From contig JAEWKZ010000089.1 of the NCBI GenBank assembly GCA_023393525.1, forward strand, positions 16,616 to 80,615: a stretch of 64,000 nucleotides of DNA. Reading direction: 5' to 3'. This document shows positions 52,980-61,694 of this stretch, piece by piece (positions within the stretch are counted from its first letter, which is position 1; each line of letters opens with the position of its first letter). The notes under the pieces are model-generated. The model was not told the DNA's origin. It worked only from the letters and a program-made list of their open reading frames with translations, and did no database searches. Position numbers and translations under genes: made by a program. The stretch is from Pseudomonadota bacterium (GTDB lineage: Bacteria > Desulfobacterota > Desulfovibrionia > Desulfovibrionales > Desulfomicrobiaceae).

Positions 52980-53429
52980 ATGGAATTTTTGATCGTGAAC
53001 GGTCCCAATCTGGGATTTCTGGGACAGCGCCAGCCTGAGGTGTACGGAACCGAGGGCATGGACGCCCTGCCCGCGCTGGTCGAGAAGCTGCTCGGGGCCG
53101 ACGCCGGGCGCATCAGCCTGACCCGGTTCCAGTCCAATTCCGAAGGCCTTCTCATCGATCGCCTGGAAGAGGCCTGGAAAGCCAAGGTCGACGGCCTTGT
53201 CCTCAATGCCGGAGCCTATACCCATACCAGCCTTGCCCTGGCCGATTGTCTTGCCTGGATCAGAATCCCCTGCGTCGAGGTCCATCTGAGCAACGTGCAC
53301 GCCCGTCAATCCTCCATGCGGCACACCAGTCTCATCGCGCGGCACTGCATCGGGGCTATTGCCGGTTTCGGAGTAATGAGCTATGCGCTCGCAGTCCAGG
53401 CGCTTTGGCAGCGTCTGGGCCAGCCCTGA
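52980..53429 (+). CDS. aroQ: 3-dehydroquinate dehydratase, type II
   Basis: This 149-residue enzyme of the shikimate pathway shows NGPNLGFLGQRQPEVYG with the catalytic Tyr, FQSNSEG, LNAGAYTHTS and VEVHLSNVHAR. The usual EPFRHHS segment after HAR is changed to QSSMRHTS, a modest deviation; the remaining core is standard. The ATG follows the lipoprotein stop by 3 bp. Confidence 0.92.
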   Translation: MEFLIVNGPNLGFLGQRQPEVYGTEGMDALPALVEKLLGADAGRISLTRFQSNSEGLLIDRLEEAWKAKVDGLVLNAGAYTHTSLALADCLAWIRIPCVEVHLSNVHARQSSMRHTSLIARHCIGAIAGFGVMSYALAVQALWQRLGQP

Positions 53430-53480
53430 GGCCCTGCATGGTGCCGACCGGGACAAATCTATGGAGGAAGCAAGGCACGC

Positions 53481-54038
53481 ATGTTAGCTACGAGTGATTT
53501 CAAGAAAGGCAAGAAGTTGGAGATTGACGGAGCTCCCTGTGAGATCCTGGAATGCAACCACTTCAAGCCGGGCAAGGGCGGCGCGTTCATGCGCACCAAA
53601 TACCGCAACCTGCTCACCGGCGCGGTGGTCGAACAGAATTTCCGCTCGGGAATGAAGTTCCCCAAGCCGGACCTGGAAGTTCGGGAAATGCAGTATCTCT
53701 ACAACGAAGGCGACAGCTATGCCTTCATGGACATGACCACTTTTGAGCAGATTTCCGTCGCGCACGACGTCGTCGGCGACAAGGGCGGCTATTTGAAGGA
53801 AGCCCAGGCTTACAAGGTCATGCTGTACCAAGGACGTCCCCTGGATCTGGAAATGTCCGGGTCCGTGGTTCTCGAAGTGACCATGACCGACCCCGGAATG
53901 AAGGGCGACACCGTGACCGGCGCCTCCAAGCCCGCGACCCTGGAAACCGGCGTGGTCGTCAACGTTCCGCTCTTCATCGAGGTCGGAACCAAGATCAAGG
54001 TCAATACGGAAACGGGCGAATATCTCGGCCGCGAATAG
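53481..54038 (+). CDS. efp: Elongation factor P
   Basis: This 185-residue translation factor relieves ribosome stalling at polyproline. The N-terminal KOW-like domain carries the loop KPGKGGAFMRTK with the modifiable Lys. The C-terminal OB domains end with the family signature PLFIEVGTKIKVNTETGEYLGR. It is followed by a terminator. Confidence 0.96.
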   Translation: MLATSDFKKGKKLEIDGAPCEILECNHFKPGKGGAFMRTKYRNLLTGAVVEQNFRSGMKFPKPDLEVREMQYLYNEGDSYAFMDMTTFEQISVAHDVVGDKGGYLKEAQAYKVMLYQGRPLDLEMSGSVVLEVTMTDPGMKGDTVTGASKPATLETGVVVNVPLFIEVGTKIKVNTETGEYLGRE

Positions 54039-54059
54039 ATTGGTTGTTCCACAGCATCC

Positions 54060-54091
54060 AAAAGGCCATGGAGAGTGCTCTGTGGCCTTTT
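54060..54091 (+). terminator. Terminator after efp
   Basis: The arms AAAAGGCCA (54060-54068) and TGGCCTTTT (54083-54091) flank a 14-nt loop and are followed by GTTTT. It lies between efp and ftsK and argues against ftsK starting at the upstream in-frame ATG at 54044. Confidence 0.8.
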
Positions 54092-54121
54092 GTTTTGCAA
54101 CTGCCCGCATGGAAGAAAAGC

Positions 54122-56305
54122 ATGACTAAAGACGGCAACAAGCTCGTTCGGGAAATTTGCGCGTTGGTCTTTGCCTGTTCCCTGGCACTGGTGACCCTGG
54201 CACTGTACTCATTCTCCCCCGCCGATCCCGGTTTCAACCATCAGGCCGTGACCGGGCACAAGACCCAAAATCTGGTCGGAATCCTGGGCGCGTACGTGGC
54301 CGGCGGACTTGTCGACCTGTGCGGCGCGGCCGCCTGGCTGTGGCCCGTTTTCTTTGCCCTGGCCGCGGCCATGCTCTTCTTTCCGTCGTTTCGGCCGTCC
54401 TGGCTGCGCTGGCTCGGCGGTATCCTGCTCGCCGTCCTGCTGCCGGTCTGGCTCCATTTCGCGGCCTTGCGCCTCGGACTGCCGGGCACCGGCATGGGCG
54501 GCGGAGGGTTCGTGGGCCGCAGCCTGCACTCCTTGTTGCAGCGCATCTTCGGCAATTACGGGTTTGTCCTGGTCGCCGTCTGCCTGACGCTCATCGGCGG
54601 GCGTCTTCTTTTCGGCATGCCGTACCGCGCCCTGATGGACAAATGCCTATTGTGGCTGTCTCCTCTTAAACGCCTGGGGCAAAGATTCACTGCCTGGCGA
54701 CAGGAGAAATCGGGCGACGCCGACGCTCCCGCCGTGATTCCTGCGCGGCGGGCGGCGGCCAAGCCGCGTCCGCCGGCGGAAGAGAGCCGCAAGGAAGAAC
54801 CCCGGGCCGTTTCCCGGCCAATTCAGCCCAAACCCGCCAAGGCATCCCATCCTTCACAGGGAGCGGCTTCCGGCGGCCTTCCGCCCATCGATCTCCTGGC
54901 TCCAGTGCCCGCCTCGCGCATTTCGATTCCAAAGAGCGTTCTCGACAAGCAATCCCAGGCCCTCACCGCCTGTTTCGCGGATTTCGGCATCCAGGGAGAG
55001 GTGCAGGGCGTGCAGCCGGGGCCGGTCATCACCATGTTCGAATTCAAGCCCGCCCCAGGCGTCAAGGTCAGCCGCATCGCAGGCATGAGCGACGACCTGG
55101 CCCTGGCCCTCAAGGCCCGGGCCGTGCGCATCGTGGCCCCTCTGCCCGGACGCGACACCGTAGGCATCGAAATCCCCAACGAACAGCGCCAGATCGTGTA
55201 CCTGCGAGAAATCCTCGACGACCCGGCCTTCGCCGACACCAAGGCCCAGCTGCCTCTGGCCCTGGGCATGGACATCCAGGGCGTCCCCAAGATCGCCGAC
55301 CTCGCCAGGATGCCGCACATGCTCGTGGCCGGCGCCACCGGCGCGGGCAAGTCCGTGTGCCTGAACTGTCTGCTGCTGAGCATCATCTACAAGCACGATC
55401 CCGAACACGTGAAGCTGCTGCTGGTGGACCCCAAGCGCATCGAACTGGCTGTTTACGGAACCCTGCCGCACCTGGTCCATCCCGTGGTCACGGACATGCA
55501 TCTGGCCAAGAACGCGCTGGAGTGGGCGGTCTACGAAATGGAACAGCGCTACGAGGCCATGGCCCGCACCGGCGTGCGCCACATCACCACCTACAACCAG
55601 AAGCTTTTCGAGATGGGCGACGACGTTCCCGAGGACATGCGCGATTTGAAGCCCTTTCCCTATCTGGTCATCGTGGTCGACGAACTGGCCGACATGATGA
55701 TGACCGCCGCCAAGGAAGTGGAGGGCAGCATCGTGCGCCTGGCCCAGCTGGCCCGCGCCTCCGGCATCCACCTCATCCTGGCCACCCAGAGGCCGTCCGT
55801 GGACGTGGTCACGGGCATCATCAAAGCCAACTTTCCTTCGCGCATCGCCTTTCAGGTCAGCTCCAAGCACGATTCCCGGACCATCCTCGACGGCATCGGG
55901 GCGGAATACCTTCTCGGCCACGGCGACATGCTCTTCAAACTCAGCGGAGGCAACGTGCAGCGCGTGCACGGCGCTTTCGTCGGCGACGACGAGATCGCCC
56001 GCGTGGTCCACTACTGGGAGAAACAGCGCCCGCAACGCTTTGAGCTGGATTTCGCGGAATGGAACACGGCCGGCGACAACGGCGGCGAAGGGGGCGGAGG
56101 AGCCAGCGATGTCCTCGACGACCCCAAATACGCCGAAGCCATCGACTTCGTCACCGACCAGGGCCGCGCCTCCATCTCCATGATCCAGCGCCGCCTGCGC
56201 ATCGGCTTCAATCGCGCGGCCCGCTTTATCGAACAAATGGAAATGGACGGAATCATCGGCCCCCAGGACGGCAGCAAACCGCGCCTGGTGCGCAAGAAAG
56301 ATTAG
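54122..56305 (+). CDS. ftsK: DNA translocase FtsK/SpoIIIE
   Basis: This 727-residue septal motor segregates chromosomes at division. Four membrane helices occupy the first 170 residues, then a Pro/Ala-rich linker, the RecA-like motor (Walker A GATGAGKSV with Lys410; Walker B LVIVVDELADMM) and a C-terminal gamma winged helix (DQGRASISMIQRRLRIGFNR) that reads KOPS sites. ATG 54122 has GGAAG upstream and avoids the efp terminator. The linker is short compared with E. coli FtsK, as in SpoIIIE. Confidence 0.95.
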   Translation: MTKDGNKLVREICALVFACSLALVTLALYSFSPADPGFNHQAVTGHKTQNLVGILGAYVAGGLVDLCGAAAWLWPVFFALAAAMLFFPSFRPSWLRWLGGILLAVLLPVWLHFAALRLGLPGTGMGGGGFVGRSLHSLLQRIFGNYGFVLVAVCLTLIGGRLLFGMPYRALMDKCLLWLSPLKRLGQRFTAWRQEKSGDADAPAVIPARRAAAKPRPPAEESRKEEPRAVSRPIQPKPAKASHPSQGAASGGLPPIDLLAPVPASRISIPKSVLDKQSQALTACFADFGIQGEVQGVQPGPVITMFEFKPAPGVKVSRIAGMSDDLALALKARAVRIVAPLPGRDTVGIEIPNEQRQIVYLREILDDPAFADTKAQLPLALGMDIQGVPKIADLARMPHMLVAGATGAGKSVCLNCLLLSIIYKHDPEHVKLLLVDPKRIELAVYGTLPHLVHPVVTDMHLAKNALEWAVYEMEQRYEAMARTGVRHITTYNQKLFEMGDDVPEDMRDLKPFPYLVIVVDELADMMMTAAKEVEGSIVRLAQLARASGIHLILATQRPSVDVVTGIIKANFPSRIAFQVSSKHDSRTILDGIGAEYLLGHGDMLFKLSGGNVQRVHGAFVGDDEIARVVHYWEKQRPQRFELDFAEWNTAGDNGGEGGGGASDVLDDPKYAEAIDFVTDQGRASISMIQRRLRIGFNRAARFIEQMEMDGIIGPQDGSKPRLVRKKD

Positions 56306-56610
56306 AGGGGAAGATGCCTCCGGCGGGCAGGGGACTCGTCCCCTGCACCCCATGCAGGGGGAAGACTCGGGCTTGTGGCTTTTCCGGATCTACAACAGAA
56401 CTTTCGCGTCACCTCAAGCGTGTCGGCTGTTTGACTGAGCCAGGAATCGTTTGCTTCCCGGCCGCCTCGCGCACAGGGCAAGAAAAGGCGGGATCTCGAG
56501 GCCGGGAAGCATTACGAGGCCCGCGAAGGAGTTCCGGCAGGTCATCCCTGAGCCGTGCCGACACGCGATTTCCGTATATGGCACGGAAATGTTTCCGGCG
56601 GAATGAAACG
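56306..56610. other. Intergenic region with GC palindrome after ftsK
   Basis: These 305 bp have no convincing gene. A perfect 8-bp inverted repeat GCAGGGGA/TCCCCTGC (56327-56346, loop CTCG) lies within a GC-rich stretch that looks REP-like, and could stop or protect the ftsK mRNA. The remaining sequence up to the DUF1653 gene shows nothing recognisable. Confidence 0.55.
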
Positions 56611-56916
56611 TCAGCTTTCTTCCAGGAGGCTGAAGCGTGGTTGCGTTTTTCCGTTCCGCTCCACGGTCTCCATGAACATGGACAGCGGGCGGACCCAAAG
56701 GCCTGTGTCGTTGTAGAGAGGGCGGTAGACCACCATGTCTTCCTGGCCTTCGCTGTGCCGGGCCACGCCCAGCACCTCGTATTCTCCGCCCTTGAAATGC
56801 CGGTAGCGTCCGGGGCGCAAGGCTGTGGGCTTTTCGTCTTTGCACAGGGACATGTGTTCCTCGGGGCTGGGGTGAAAATGGCGCGTGAGATGTCGCGCCG
56901 AATCCTTTTCTGTCAC
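56611..56916 (-). CDS. DUF1653 family protein
   Basis: This is a 101-residue protein whose central 65 residues match DUF1653: LRPGRYRHFKGGEYEVLG, MVVYRPLYND and LWVRPLSMF. The family is small, single-domain and widespread, with a beta-barrel-like fold and no established activity. The N-terminal 30 residues are extra. It is leftward and monocistronic, divergent from pncC across 74 bp. Confidence 0.82.
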   Translation of the reverse strand: MTEKDSARHLTRHFHPSPEEHMSLCKDEKPTALRPGRYRHFKGGEYEVLGVARHSEGQEDMVVYRPLYNDTGLWVRPLSMFMETVERNGKTQPRFSLLEES

Positions 56917-56990
56917 CAGGAACCTCGAATTTCAAGAATTGTCTGGGCCCGGACGCATAAAAAGCGCCGAATCCGCCTCATGGAGGGGTG

Positions 56991-57461
56991 ATGGATCGTG
57001 ATCTGGAAACCATGATTGTCCGGCTGGGGGAATCCCTGTTGTCGCAGGGGGGGCGCATGGCCACGGCCGAGTCCTGCACCGGCGGTTTGACGGCCAGCAC
57101 CCTGACCGATGTGCCGGGAAGTTCGCGTTGGTTCGAAGGCGGGGTGGTGGCCTACGACAACCGCGTCAAGATGAACCTGCTCGGCGTGCCGGAAGAGGTC
57201 CTGATCCGCCACGGGGCGGTCAGTCAGGCTTGCGTGGAGAGCATGGTCTCCGGAGTGTGCGCGCTCATGAAGGTCCCGGTCGGACTCGCCATTTCCGGCA
57301 TCGCCGGCCCGGACGGAGGCACTCCGGAAAAACCCGTGGGACTGGTCTGGATGGCCTGGCGGATTTCCCGGCGGGTCTGGAGCCGCGAGTTTCGCTTTGC
57401 GGGCACGCGAGGCGAGATCAAGATGTCGAGCGTGCGCGAGGCCATTGCCGGTCTGCTTTGA
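56991..57461 (+). CDS. pncC: Nicotinamide-nucleotide amidohydrolase, CinA C-terminal type
   Basis: This 156-residue stand-alone CinA C-terminal domain hydrolyses NMN to nicotinate mononucleotide in pyridine salvage. ATAESCTGGLTASTL near residues 24-38 has the active Ser/Cys region, and AISGIAGPDGGTPEKPVG is the second conserved block. The start at 56991 has GGAGG 5 nt upstream. It is single-gene and convergent with the following small gene. Confidence 0.92.
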   Translation: MDRDLETMIVRLGESLLSQGGRMATAESCTGGLTASTLTDVPGSSRWFEGGVVAYDNRVKMNLLGVPEEVLIRHGAVSQACVESMVSGVCALMKVPVGLAISGIAGPDGGTPEKPVGLVWMAWRISRRVWSREFRFAGTRGEIKMSSVREAIAGLL

Positions 57462-57471
57462 GCATAAAAAA

Positions 57472-57493
57472 CGGCGCCTCGGGCGAGGCGCCG
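57472..57493 (-). terminator. Terminator of the leftward 152-residue gene
   Basis: The arms CGGCGCCTC (57472-57480) and GAGGCGCCG (57485-57493) form a 9-bp hairpin. On the minus strand it is followed by six T, on the plus strand by A, so it mainly ends the leftward gene at 57528-57986. Confidence 0.85.
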
Positions 57494-57527
57494 AAAAAAA
57501 CGGGAGAAGTGGCGCCGGAACCGGGCG

Positions 57528-57986
57528 TCAGTTGAGATAGTCGCCGCGGTTGAACTTGAATTCTTCCGTGGTGGTCAGGATGTCGAGTTCTTCGACCATG
57601 GCGGCAAGCCCGTGAACCGGGGTCTGCGCCAGATCTCCCTTGACCTCCTGAATGTTTTGGCGAATGTCCGCGAGCAGGGTGTAGCCGTCCCGCAGATTGC
57701 CGTCTTCCGAGCCGATGATTTGGGAATAATCTTCCCACTTGGAAAGCAGTGCATTCATCTTGTCCATGACCGTCTGCTCTGTTGGTTTTTGCAGCATGGC
57801 GGCCTGTAAGGCCTGATCAAGTCGAACCACAGGACCGGCCGCGGGAGCGGCCGCGCTGGTCGAGGCCGGGGACTGCGCCCCCAGTTCCTGGGCCAGAGTC
57901 TGCGCGAATCCTTCGCCGGGAGTGTTCCGGGCCGCGTTTTTTTGTTGGAGCTGCAGGGCAGCCAATTGATCCGGGGTGATTTTCAT
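57528..57986 (-). CDS. Conserved-looking protein of unknown function
   Basis: This 152-residue, mostly helical soluble protein has an Ala/Pro-rich linker (around 40-55) between an N-terminal helix (MKITPDQLAALQLQQ) and a longer helical region (LLADIRQNIQEVKGDLA). There is no signal peptide. The pattern recalls small flagellar or secretion-associated proteins, but no family can be named. The start at 57986 is chosen because AAGGAG is 6 nt upstream; the ATG two codons earlier directly touches that site. Confidence 0.75.
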   Translation of the reverse strand: MKITPDQLAALQLQQKNAARNTPGEGFAQTLAQELGAQSPASTSAAAPAAGPVVRLDQALQAAMLQKPTEQTVMDKMNALLSKWEDYSQIIGSEDGNLRDGYTLLADIRQNIQEVKGDLAQTPVHGLAAMVEELDILTTTEEFKFNRGDYLN

Positions 57987-58178
57987 GGCCATCTCCTTCC
58001 TTTTTTACCAGATCAAGCAAAGTCCCTGCCAAGACGAGCTTTTGTCGTAACATATGAAGATACAGATACTTTATTCACACGGGGCGGCAAGGTTTGCCGG
58101 GCGTTTCCGCGCGGCAGCGTGCTTGGCATGTACCAGCCTCGCCGGACCCCGGTCAATGCACTGGAAAGGGTGGAGCCG

Positions 58179-58793
58179 ATGAGACATGCGCTTGCCGTTG
58201 AAGCCCGTGAACTGGCCAGGGGCGGCCTTGTGGTCTACCCGACGGAGACCTTTTACGCCCTTGGCTGTCTGGCCACGATACATGCGGCCGTGGAGCGGGT
58301 TGTCGCGGTCAAGGGACGTCCTGCGGACAAACCGTTGCCGCTCATTGTTTCGGATTGGGAGATGGTCGCGGATTTTGTCCGTCTGCGCGGTGCGGAAGAG
58401 CGGCTGGCGCGGAAATTTTGGCCGGGACCGCTCTCCATCGTGACCCGGGTCGATCCCGCAGTGAGCGCGCTGGCGCGGGACCGCGCGGGGTTTTCGGCCG
58501 TGCGCATGACGCCGCACATCATTGCCGCGGCGCTTTGCCGGGAAGCAGGCGGGCCGCTGGTGTCTTCCAGCGCCAACCGCAGCGGCCATCCGCCCGTGGC
58601 CAATCCAAAAGACCTCGATCCCAAACTTCTCAAGTTGTCCGCAGCGTTGGTCGTCGAGGCCGCTCCATGGCCGGCCGGAGGCTTGCCTTCCACGTTGGTG
58701 CGGATCACGGAGACGGGCGCTTTCAGAATTTTGCGTGCGGGCGCGATCTCGGCGGACGAGCTTGTGGCCGAAGGATTTGACGTGACCTCGTAG
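58179..58793 (+). CDS. Threonylcarbamoyl-AMP synthase (Sua5/YrdC/YwlC family)
   Basis: This 204-residue YrdC-fold enzyme makes threonylcarbamoyl-AMP for t6A37 of tRNAs reading ANN codons. Visible are YPTETFYALGC (15-30), KGRPADKPLPLIV and PLVSSSANRSGHPPV. It is a single-domain type without the Sua5 C-terminal domain. ATG 58179 follows GGAG; the longer in-frame extension upstream has no matching features. Confidence 0.9.
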   Translation: MRHALAVEARELARGGLVVYPTETFYALGCLATIHAAVERVVAVKGRPADKPLPLIVSDWEMVADFVRLRGAEERLARKFWPGPLSIVTRVDPAVSALARDRAGFSAVRMTPHIIAAALCREAGGPLVSSSANRSGHPPVANPKDLDPKLLKLSAALVVEAAPWPAGGLPSTLVRITETGAFRILRAGAISADELVAEGFDVTS

Positions 58794-58957
58794 TACAAAT
58801 TTTTTTTCGGCCGTCGGCATGTTCCGGGGGTTGATAAAAAGAGGGTTTAAAAATTTGAATTTGCCGGTCTTGCCAGAGCGTGGCGTTCTGGAAAATTAAG
58901 TCATTGAATTTAGATGGTTGGATTGTATTGCTGATGAAAGGTGCGTATTTTTAATTT

Positions 58958-58972
58958 TGGCCCGCCCCTTGC
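58958..58972 (+). promoter_or_regulatory. Sigma-54 (RpoN) promoter
   Basis: TGGCCCG (from 58958), four bases, then TTGCT matches the -24/-12 consensus TGGCACG-N4-TTGCW at all but one position, with GG and GC exactly 10 nt apart. Transcription would start near 58984. Upstream AT-rich DNA (58890-58957) could hold activator sites. It drives either a small RNA or the nudix-glgA operon. Confidence 0.75.
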
Positions 58973-58983
58973 TAAATACCGAA

Positions 58984-59045
58984 TAACTTCCTCTTTTTGC
59001 CAAAATCGGCTCCCGTACCGGCAGGTGCGGGGGCCGATTTTGTTT
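58984..59045 (+). ncRNA. Candidate sigma-54-dependent small RNA
   Basis: Between the sigma-54 promoter and a strong terminator lies a transcript of about 60 nt. Its 5' 16 nt are single-stranded and contain CTTCCTC, which could pair with AGGA-type ribosome sites; the rest folds into one long stem. No start codon with a ribosome site lies inside. A leader of the downstream nudix gene is the other possibility. Confidence 0.5.
59001..59042 (+). terminator. Strong hairpin terminator
   Basis: The outer arms CAAAATCGGC (59001-59010) and GCCGATTTTG (59033-59042) pair completely, and an inner stem CCCGTACC/GGTGCGGG extends it to about 18 bp with a GGCA loop. TTTTGTTTG follows. It separates the sigma-54 promoter from the nudix gene. 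Confidence 0.85.
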
Positions 59046-59317
59046 GAGCCCCGAAAATTGTGCTGGCGATCCTCGTTCTCCTCCTGTCCTGCCTGAATTC
59101 TTCTTTCCTGTCTCATTGCGCCGTGGCGTCGGCATGCATCCATCGTGCTTGGCGATCGCGGTCGGTGCGAAGGCATGTTTTGGCGTGGTGTCCGTGTTTC
59201 ATGAGCAATGCGTGGATCATGTGGAATCCCGTGGCTTTTTGTGACGATTTGGCGGAGGCCTTCTTCCTGCTTCAAGTCCTGGAAAAATGGTGCTATGCAA
59301 ATTTCAAGAGAATTGGC

Positions 59318-59803
59318 ATGAACACAAATATGGAACCCACAAATACGGCAAAATTTTTTTCCGTCCCCTGTTCGAGCTGCGGTTTTCCGGTGAAGCAGAG
59401 AAATCCTTTTCCCACGGTGGATATCGTTGTGCATCGGCACGGTCAGGGAATACTGCTTATCGAGCGTCGGAACGCCCCGCACGGATGGGCCTTGCCCGGC
59501 GGGTTCATCGACTACGGAGAAAGCGCCGAGCAGGCCGCCGTTCGTGAAGCCCTTGAGGAGACAGGTCTTGCCGTGCGCTTGACCGGGCTTCTGGGTGTGT
59601 ACTCCGATCCCGGACGCGATCCGCGCTTTCACACGCTGAGCGTGGCCTACGTGGCGCAGTGCGACGAGGAGGCGGCGCCTTGCGCCGGCGACGACGCCAA
59701 AAACGCGCGGTTCTTTCCGCTGGAGGCATTGCCGGCGGACATGGCCTTCGATCACCGCCGGATCGTCGCCGACTTTGCCAAGACCATGAGCAGGTACGCA
59801 TGA
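59318..59803 (+). CDS. NUDIX hydrolase, ADP-ribose pyrophosphatase-like
   Basis: This 161-residue protein carries the full Nudix box GGFIDYGESAEQAAVREALEETGL. A CxxC pair (CSSCG) precedes the domain, as in zinc-binding NADH pyrophosphatase relatives. It may cleave ADP-sugars or ADP-ribose. The position overlapping glgA (ATGA) hints at ADP-glucose turnover, which is inference. Start ATG 59318 is provisional; ATG 59330 is as likely, and the in-frame stretch upstream to 59060 does not look coding. Confidence 0.85.
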   Translation: MNTNMEPTNTAKFFSVPCSSCGFPVKQRNPFPTVDIVVHRHGQGILLIERRNAPHGWALPGGFIDYGESAEQAAVREALEETGLAVRLTGLLGVYSDPGRDPRFHTLSVAYVAQCDEEAAPCAGDDAKNARFFPLEALPADMAFDHRRIVADFAKTMSRYA

Positions 59804-61281
59804 TCATGCCTCCTCACGACATCGTCTTTCTGACCTCGGAGATCTACCCCTTTTCCAAATCCGGGGGCCTGGCCGACGTCATGGGCATCCTGCCCCTGAC
59901 GCTCTCCCGCATGGGAGTGCGCGTGGCCGTCATCACTCCGTTTTACGGACGGTTGTCCACGGGGCAGTTTCCCGTGCACCTGGTGCACGAGAATTGCCCT
60001 GTGGGATATCCCTGGGCCGACACCACCGCCGATATCTACCTGGCCGATTATCACGGCCTGCCCGTCTATTTCATCGAGCGCGGCGAATATTTCGACCGCC
60101 GTCATTACTACTGCACGCACAAGGGCGATTATTTCGACAACTGCGAACGTTTCATTTTCTTCTGCCGCGCCGCCCTGGCCGCCGTCAGGCAGCTGGACAT
60201 GGGCGCGCGCATCGTCCACGCCCAGGACTGGCACGCGGGTCTGGCCATGGCCTACCTCGCCTTCTGGCGGCGCGCCGATCCGTTTTGGGCCGGGATCCGC
60301 ACGGTCATGTCCATTCACAACCTGGCCTACCAGGGGCGCTTTTCCTACCGCCTTTTCGAGCAGTCCGGCCTGCCTCTGGAGGCCTGGAACATGGAAGGCG
60401 TGGAATTCTATAACAGCTTCAACCTCCTCAAGGCCGGCATCGCCTACGCCGACAGGATCACCACGGTCAGCCCCAGCTACGCCGCTGAAATCATGACGCC
60501 CGAGTTCGGTTGCGGACTGGAAGGCATCCTGACCCGACGCAAGGCCGATCTCATAGGCATTCTGAACGGAGCCGACTACTCCATCTGGAGCCCGGAGAAC
60601 GACCAGGTTCTGGAATGCACCTATTCGGCTGGAGAGCCAGAGGGCAAGGAGGACTGCAAGAAGCACCTCATGGGCATGCTGGGCTTGTCCCCCGAGCTTG
60701 CCGAACGGCCTGTGCTGGGATTCATCGGCCGTTTGCGCGGGCAGAAGGGCATCGACATCGTGCTCGACATCATTCCCGAACTCATGAACCTTGATGTCGG
60801 TCTGGTGGTTCTGGGCGAGGGCCGCGCCGAATTCGAGGCCCGGCTCATGGCCATCATGGAGGACTATCCCGGCAGGGTGGTGGGCATCATCGGCTATACC
60901 GAGGAGATGTCGCACCTCATTCAGGCCGGGGCGGACATTTTTCTGATGCCTTCGCGTTACGAGCCCTGCGGCCTGACCCAGATGTACAGCCTGAGCTACG
61001 GAACTCCGCCCGTGGCCACGGCGGTGGGCGGCCTGCGCGATACCATCACGCCCTACCCGGAAGCGGGCGCCAACGGGTTCATTTTTGCCGACCCCACGCC
61101 GGAGGCGCTGCTGGCCTCCGTGAGCAAGGCGGTGAAGGTCTGGGAAGACCGGGCCGCGTGGCGACGGATTCAGGTCAGCGCCATGAGGACGCGATTTTCC
61201 TGGGAAAACTCGGCGCGAAAGTATATGGATGTGTACAAATCCCTGCACGCAGACCTGTCGGACACATGGAGGACGATATGA
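59800..61281 (+). CDS. glgA: Glycogen synthase (ADP-glucose type)
   Basis: This 493-residue GT5 enzyme extends alpha-1,4-glucan from ADP-glucose. SEIYPFSKSGGLADV carries the KxGGL ADP-binding motif; VHAQDWHAG, SIHNLAYQGRF and PSRYEPCGLTQMYSLSYGT are the other conserved blocks. The ATG overlaps the nudix stop (ATGA). A glycogen-binding module gene is coupled downstream. No glgB, glgC or glgP is in the window. Confidence 0.95.
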   Translation: MIMPPHDIVFLTSEIYPFSKSGGLADVMGILPLTLSRMGVRVAVITPFYGRLSTGQFPVHLVHENCPVGYPWADTTADIYLADYHGLPVYFIERGEYFDRRHYYCTHKGDYFDNCERFIFFCRAALAAVRQLDMGARIVHAQDWHAGLAMAYLAFWRRADPFWAGIRTVMSIHNLAYQGRFSYRLFEQSGLPLEAWNMEGVEFYNSFNLLKAGIAYADRITTVSPSYAAEIMTPEFGCGLEGILTRRKADLIGILNGADYSIWSPENDQVLECTYSAGEPEGKEDCKKHLMGMLGLSPELAERPVLGFIGRLRGQKGIDIVLDIIPELMNLDVGLVVLGEGRAEFEARLMAIMEDYPGRVVGIIGYTEEMSHLIQAGADIFLMPSRYEPCGLTQMYSLSYGTPPVATAVGGLRDTITPYPEAGANGFIFADPTPEALLASVSKAVKVWEDRAAWRRIQVSAMRTRFSWENSARKYMDVYKSLHADLSDTWRTI

Positions 61282-61586
61282 GCATCGAAAAGAAATATCT
61301 GAAGACGAAAAACATCTGCAAGGTGACCTTTCACCTGTCCGCCGGCGGCACCGGCGGAGCCCAGACGGCCTTTCTGGTGGGCGAGTTCAACGACTGGTCC
61401 ATGCATTCGCTGCCCATGAAACGGCTCAAGGACGGCTCGTTCAAGCTGACCGTCGATCTGCAAAGCGGGAAGTCGTACCAGTTCCGCTACCTCCTCGACG
61501 ACGATCGCTGGGAGAACGACTGGAGCGCGGACAATTACTGCTATAGCGAGTACGGCAACTGCGAGAACTCCGTAGTCGAGGTCTAG
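61278..61586 (+). CDS. Stand-alone glycogen-binding module (CBM48/AMPK-beta type)
   Basis: This 102-residue protein consists almost wholly of a CBM48-like beta-sandwich: FLVGEFNDWSMHSLPMKRL, SYQFRYLLDDDRWENDW and ADNYCYSEYGN match isoamylase-N/AMPK glycogen-binding domains, including the conserved Trp residues that stack on glucan. There is no catalytic part. The ATG overlaps the glgA stop (ATGA), implying it may anchor GlgA to glycogen. Confidence 0.85.
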   Translation: MSIEKKYLKTKNICKVTFHLSAGGTGGAQTAFLVGEFNDWSMHSLPMKRLKDGSFKLTVDLQSGKSYQFRYLLDDDRWENDWSADNYCYSEYGNCENSVVEV

Positions 61587-61694
61587 CCGACGGCTGACAA
61601 TCCTTTCTCGATTATCGCTTGCCATTGCTTTTTGCCCCCGAAGCCCGTAATTTCTGCTCCGGCTTTCATACATTTTCAGCACAAGGAGCAGATT

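Noticed and set aside
59060..59317. N-terminal extension of the nudix protein
   Set aside because: The stretch is Cys/Trp/Arg-rich, has no ribosome site and directly follows a terminator; the natural protein begins near 59318-59330.
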